Shown here piece by piece: positions 60,321 to 64,000 of a stretch of 64,000 nucleotides of DNA; the first letter of the stretch is position 1, and each line of letters begins with the position of its first letter. The stretch lies in the NCBI GenBank assembly GCA_040401995.1, contig JBBANM010000013.1, positions 28,222 to 92,221 of the forward strand. The letters run 5' to 3'. The notes under the pieces were generated by a model. That model was not told where the DNA came from and did not search any database. It saw only the letters and a list, made by a program, of their open reading frames with translations. This DNA comes from Haliscomenobacter sp040401995. GTDB lineage: Bacteria > Bacteroidota > Bacteroidia > Chitinophagales > Saprospiraceae. Position numbers and translations under genes: made by a program.

Positions 60321-61649
60321 ATGTCAACAATGCGATTTAGGAGCTTATCCTTATTTTTCCTCGCGTTTTTACCGTTGTGGCTCAACGCTCAAATGAATCC
60401 AATCAAATTTGAACGTTACAAATTGCCTAATGGACTAACGGTTATCCTGCATGAAGACCATTCCACGCCAATCGTCGTCGTTTCGGTGTTGTACCACGTT
60501 GGCACCAAAAACGAAAAGCCTGGTCTTTCGGGTTTCGCCCACTTTTTTGAACACTTGTTGTTCGAAGGGTCTGACAACATCGGCAGAGGGGAATTTGACA
60601 AATACCTCAAAGCTGCGGGCGGCACCAACAACGCCTACACCATGCAAGACCGCACTTACTACTACGAAACCGTTCCTTCCAATCAATTGCCTTTAGCGCT
60701 GTGGTTGGAATCGGAGCGCATGCTGCATGCTAAAGTAGATGCCAAAGGAGTGGAAACCCAACGCCAGGTGGTTAAGGAAGAACGCCGTCAGCGCACCGAC
60801 AACCAACCTTATGGCAAAATCGTAGAAGAGATTATGTCGCGGGCTTTCAAAGTACACCCTTATAAAACTACTCCCATCGGCTCTATGGCCGATTTGGATG
60901 CCGCTAAAGAAAGCGACTACGTCAACTTCTACCATGATTTTTACCTTCCTGATAATGCCGTATTGACCTTGGCTGGCGATTTGACTCCCGCTCAAATCAA
61001 ACCCATCATTGAGAAATACTTTGCTAGCATTCCTAAAAGCAGCAAACCCATTTTCCGCCCTACGGTGGTTGAACCTCCGCTCAGCCAAGAGGTACGTGAT
61101 ACCGTTTATGACAAGGTGCAACTTCCGGCAGTGATCGCCGCTTATCGTAGCCCTGCTGAGAACAGTGATGACTATTACGCGATGACCATGCTCAACACCA
61201 TTTTGGCTGAAGGACAAAGTTCTAGAATTTACAAATCCATTGTTGATGAACAGCAATTGGCTGTTGCGGCTGGCTCTTTTTCTTTTCCACTCGAAGATCC
61301 AGGTATTACAATCGTTTTTGGTATTTCTAACATGGGCGTTGACCCCCAGAAATTGGAAAACGCCATCAATGCTCAGATTGAAAAAGTAAAAACGGAGTTG
61401 ATTTCCGAAAATGAATTTCAAAAACTCCGCAACCAGATAGAAAGCAATTTGGTCAATAAAAATGCCTCACTTGACGGTATTGCCCAGAACCTAGCCGTTT
61501 TTGAAACCCATTATGGCGACGCTAATTTGATCAATACCGAGATCAATAAATACCTCAAAGTAACCCGCGAAGATTTGCAACGCGTAGCCAAGAAGTATTT
61601 CGACAAAAACAATCGCGTTTTGTTGTACTGGTTACCAAAAGCGCAATAA
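60321..61649 (+). CDS. M16 zinc metallopeptidase, catalytic subunit
   Basis: 442 residues with a signal peptide (hydrophobic to about residue 23, ending LNAQ). The inverted zinc motif HFFEH (His74, Glu77, His78) is intact, and the third ligand Glu lies in VVKEERRQ about 75 residues later, as in the M16B family. The rest has the typical tandem alpha/beta halves. Secreted to the periplasm. The next gene encodes the non-catalytic partner, 31 bp downstream. M16 pairs of this type degrade small peptides or signal peptides, here unspecified. Confidence 0.93.
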   Translation: MSTMRFRSLSLFFLAFLPLWLNAQMNPIKFERYKLPNGLTVILHEDHSTPIVVVSVLYHVGTKNEKPGLSGFAHFFEHLLFEGSDNIGRGEFDKYLKAAGGTNNAYTMQDRTYYYETVPSNQLPLALWLESERMLHAKVDAKGVETQRQVVKEERRQRTDNQPYGKIVEEIMSRAFKVHPYKTTPIGSMADLDAAKESDYVNFYHDFYLPDNAVLTLAGDLTPAQIKPIIEKYFASIPKSSKPIFRPTVVEPPLSQEVRDTVYDKVQLPAVIAAYRSPAENSDDYYAMTMLNTILAEGQSSRIYKSIVDEQQLAVAAGSFSFPLEDPGITIVFGISNMGVDPQKLENAINAQIEKVKTELISENEFQKLRNQIESNLVNKNASLDGIAQNLAVFETHYGDANLINTEINKYLKVTREDLQRVAKKYFDKNNRVLLYWLPKAQ

Positions 61650-61680
61650 TCCCTTTTAACATCAAAATCGAACTTCAAAC

Positions 61681-63759
61681 ATGAAAAAGCATATTGCATA
61701 TCTTTTTTTGGCTTTTGCCCTTTTCTCTAGTCAAGTTATATTGGCACAAGAGGGTTTTCGCAAAACCGCCCCGGCACCCTTTCCTGCCCCAAAAATTCAA
61801 TTGGGCAATTCGGTGCAAACTGTTTTACCCAACGGACTGAAAGTGATAGTAGTCGAAAACCACAAATTGCCGCGGGTATCGTTCCAATTGTTTATTGACC
61901 AGCCCATCCGTTTGGAAGGCGAAGTGGCGGGTGTGAGCGATATCGCAGGACAATTATTGAAAAGCGGTACCAAAACCCGCACCAAAGCGCAAATTGACGA
62001 AGCCATCGATTTCATTGGCGCCAACCTGTCAACCAGTTCAAGCGGTATTTTTGCCGGTTCATTGACCAAGCACAAGGACAAGTTGTTGGATATTATGGTG
62101 GATGTTTTGTTTAACCCCGCTTTTCCAACTGCTGAGTTTGATAAAGTAAAAAAACAAACACTATCTGGTTTGTCAGCCGGAAAAGACAATCCCAACTTCA
62201 TCTCCAATAATGTAACGCGTACTCTACGCTATGGTAAAAACCACCCATATGGCGAGTTAACCACGGAAAAAACCGTAGACAAAATTACCGTAGATCAGTG
62301 TAAGAAATTTTATCAAACCTATTTCAAACCCAATATTTCCTATCTTATTATTGTGGGCGATATCAAACCCGTTGAGGCGCAGGCCTTAGCGCTGAAGTAT
62401 TTTGGCAAATGGGCAAAAGGGGTAATACCCACTGCTACTTTCCCACAACCTAAAGCTCCACAGCAAACCGAGGTGGATTTCGTGAATAAGGATGGCGCAG
62501 TGCAATCAGTAGTCTCCATCACCTATCCTTTGGATCTGAAGCCAGGTAGCCCCGACGAGATCAAAGCCGATCTTATGAACTCAATCCTGGGTTCAGGTAG
62601 TGTTGGTCGTTTGTTCAAAAACCTACGGGAAGATAAAGGTTACACTTACGGTGCCTATTCCAGCTTGGGTTCTAGCAAAGAAGTGGGTAGCTTCAGCGCT
62701 GATGCGAGCGTGCGCAACGTCGTTACCGATAGCTCCGTTACCGAGTTTTTGAAAGAGCTAAATTTGCTGCGCGATCAAAAAGTAAGCGCTTACGAGCTCA
62801 GTTCCACTAAGGCGGATTTGGCGGGTAGTTTTGCCCGTAGCTTGGAAAGTCCGCAAACCATTGCTGGTTTTGCGCTTAACATTGCCCGCTACAAATTACC
62901 GAAGGATTATTACCAGACTTATTTGCAAAAAATTGCCGCCGTTACCGAAGCCGACGTACTGGCGATGGCGCAAAAATACCTTCAGCCCAACCAAGCGCGC
63001 ATCATCGTAGTGGGCAACCAGGATGAAGTGGCCGCTAAGCTTGCCAAATTTGGCAAAGTCAATTTCTTTGACAATTATGGCAATCCATTAACGGCCCCGG
63101 CTCCGGTAACAAGTGATGTAAATGGCGATCAAATCATTGAGAATTATCTCACCGCGCTGGGTGGTCGCGAGAAATTGGGAGCCGTGAAAGATGTCATTCT
63201 TACCCTTGGCGCCTCGGTGCAGGGTCAGAACATAGAAATGAAAATGACCCAAAAAGCGCCCAACATGCTCAATCAAACCGTTTCCATGAGTGGAATGACC
63301 TTGATGGAATCGCGCTACGACGGCGTCAAAGCATCGGTATCGCAAATGGGTCAAAAACAAAAATTGGAAGGTAAAGACGCCGCGCCAGTTGCCGATCAGG
63401 CTACCATGTTCCCTGAATTGAACTATGCCAAAAATGGTTACAAGGTAACCCCCAAAGGTGTGGAAGACGTCAACGGACAACCGACCTACAAGTTGCTCAT
63501 CGAATCACCAGGCGGTTCAAAATCCACGGATTTCTTTGACAAAAAATCCGGACTAAAAGTAAAAAGCCTACAAACCATCGAACAGGCCGGTCAATCGGTG
63601 ACTACGGTGAATGAATATTCTGATTTCAAAGCAGTTGCCGGGGTGCTTTTCCCTTACAAGATCACCACGGTGGGCGCCATGCCGTTCCCCTTGGAGCTTA
63701 TTGTAAAGTCAATTGAAGTCAACAAAGGTGTGGATGAAGCTTTGTTTAAAGTGGAATAA
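61681..63759 (+). CDS. M16 peptidase, non-catalytic partner with C-terminal extension
   Basis: 692 residues with a signal peptide (to about residue 22, LAQ). The N-terminal M16 half lacks the HxxEH motif; the equivalent place reads DIAGQLLKSGTKTR. The second half has the substrate-binding Arg/Tyr pair REDKGYTYGAYSS (about 318-330), the division of labour seen in two-subunit M16B enzymes. The last 220 residues (from about 475) are a separate domain starting IENYLTALGGREKLGAVKDV, resembling LolA/LppX-type lipoprotein-carrier domains. Its role in the complex is unknown. A terminator follows. Confidence 0.9.
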   Translation: MKKHIAYLFLAFALFSSQVILAQEGFRKTAPAPFPAPKIQLGNSVQTVLPNGLKVIVVENHKLPRVSFQLFIDQPIRLEGEVAGVSDIAGQLLKSGTKTRTKAQIDEAIDFIGANLSTSSSGIFAGSLTKHKDKLLDIMVDVLFNPAFPTAEFDKVKKQTLSGLSAGKDNPNFISNNVTRTLRYGKNHPYGELTTEKTVDKITVDQCKKFYQTYFKPNISYLIIVGDIKPVEAQALALKYFGKWAKGVIPTATFPQPKAPQQTEVDFVNKDGAVQSVVSITYPLDLKPGSPDEIKADLMNSILGSGSVGRLFKNLREDKGYTYGAYSSLGSSKEVGSFSADASVRNVVTDSSVTEFLKELNLLRDQKVSAYELSSTKADLAGSFARSLESPQTIAGFALNIARYKLPKDYYQTYLQKIAAVTEADVLAMAQKYLQPNQARIIVVGNQDEVAAKLAKFGKVNFFDNYGNPLTAPAPVTSDVNGDQIIENYLTALGGREKLGAVKDVILTLGASVQGQNIEMKMTQKAPNMLNQTVSMSGMTLMESRYDGVKASVSQMGQKQKLEGKDAAPVADQATMFPELNYAKNGYKVTPKGVEDVNGQPTYKLLIESPGGSKSTDFFDKKSGLKVKSLQTIEQAGQSVTTVNEYSDFKAVAGVLFPYKITTVGAMPFPLELIVKSIEVNKGVDEALFKVE

Positions 63760-63800
63760 GGAATTCTTAACTGGATATTTTTCTAAAGAATAGTTTAAAA

Positions 63801-63841
63801 AACCTTCCAGGTCTTCGGGATCTGGAAGGTTTTCGTTTTTT
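63801..63841 (+). terminator. Rho-independent terminator after the M16 operon (AACCTTCCAG repeat family)
   Basis: AACCTTCCAGGTC (63801-63813) pairs with GATCTGGAAGGTT (63819-63831) around TTCGG, followed by a T-rich run (63830-63841). The stem is the inner palindrome of the elements at 47356 and 59322. Confidence 0.75.
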
Positions 63842-63900
63842 GGGTTTAAGGATGTGCCATTTAGGAAAAAAGTGATAGAATTGTACTTGAGCATGATGGT

Positions 63901-63925
63901 GTAGAGACACATTGCGATGTGTCTC
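63901..63925. repeat. GTAGAGACACATTG palindrome, copy 2
   Basis: Near-identical to 398-425, with GCGATGTGTCTC in place of the perfect right arm. Intergenic, after the M16 terminator. The last 75 bases of the window show no gene. Confidence 0.6.
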
Positions 63926-64000
63926 GAAGTTGTTGGAGCAGTTATCTAGTGTCTGTCCATTTAGTAAAAACACCTACGCAATCTACTAAAATTCAGTAAA

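Noticed and set aside
1..64000. rRNA, tRNA or riboswitch genes
   Set aside because: No cloverleaf or conserved rRNA/riboswitch core was recognised by eye. A covariance-model scan was not possible here, so short RNAs could be missed.

Overview
The window looks like chromosomal DNA of a Bacteroidota bacterium, probably of the Saprospiria (Haliscomenobacter/Lewinella-like). This is inferred from gene content and signals, not from a marker gene. Supporting points are a GLPGLI-family secreted protein beside a TonB-receptor-like outer membrane protein, LytTR and Reg_prop/Y_Y_Y two-component systems, a Cys-type CcmE, weak Shine-Dalgarno sequences, several TAnnTTTG (Bacteroidota -7 type) promoter matches, and abundant palindromic intergenic repeats. 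I saw no rRNA, tRNA, CRISPR array, transposase or prophage.

Layout. 1-6.0 kb: a gene cut by the window edge, an Nramp-related metal transporter, and a small secreted Cys-rich protein + GLPGLI + outer-membrane barrel cluster. 6.1-12.1 kb, minus strand: a membrane-protein trio, an AraC regulator, a LytS/LytTR-type two-component pair and a lone XisI-family protein. 12.4-15.8 kb, minus strand: MBL hydrolase, ribH, a TPR membrane protein and pdhA. 16.1-25.5 kb: recF, a beta-lactamase-fold hydrolase, a DUF3267/GT87/glycosyltransferase operon, an amino-acid permease, a lipoprotein, a 58-residue membrane protein and a PIF1/RecD-like helicase. 26-34 kb: a TrmN6-like methyltransferase, a small HTH protein, NAD salvage (pncB plus a NrtR-like NUDIX regulator), prolyl oligopeptidase and DinB. 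34.8-36.4 kb: a sulfatase. 36.6-39.9 kb: an overlapping ATPase/TPR gene pair, the best candidate for an undescribed system. 40.2-48.7 kb: nucleoside transporter, orphan ABC membrane domain, udk, a DUF2520-like/ccmF cluster with ccmE, and an FtsE-like ATPase. 48.9-56.4 kb: two signalling loci, including a sensor kinase split by a frameshift at an A7 run. 56.6-63.8 kb: patatin-like membrane protein, GGCT-like protein, YkuK-like protein and a two-subunit M16 peptidase pair.

The intergenic DNA is unusually informative. At least six families of palindromic repeats recur within the window. The most striking is a roughly 400-bp pair (16.1 and 26.8 kb). Their long hairpins carry compensatory base changes, and the 9-nt loop is inverted between the two copies. 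A 285-bp nested inverted repeat lies at 25.6 kb. The genes themselves are mostly ordinary housekeeping, transport and regulatory genes.
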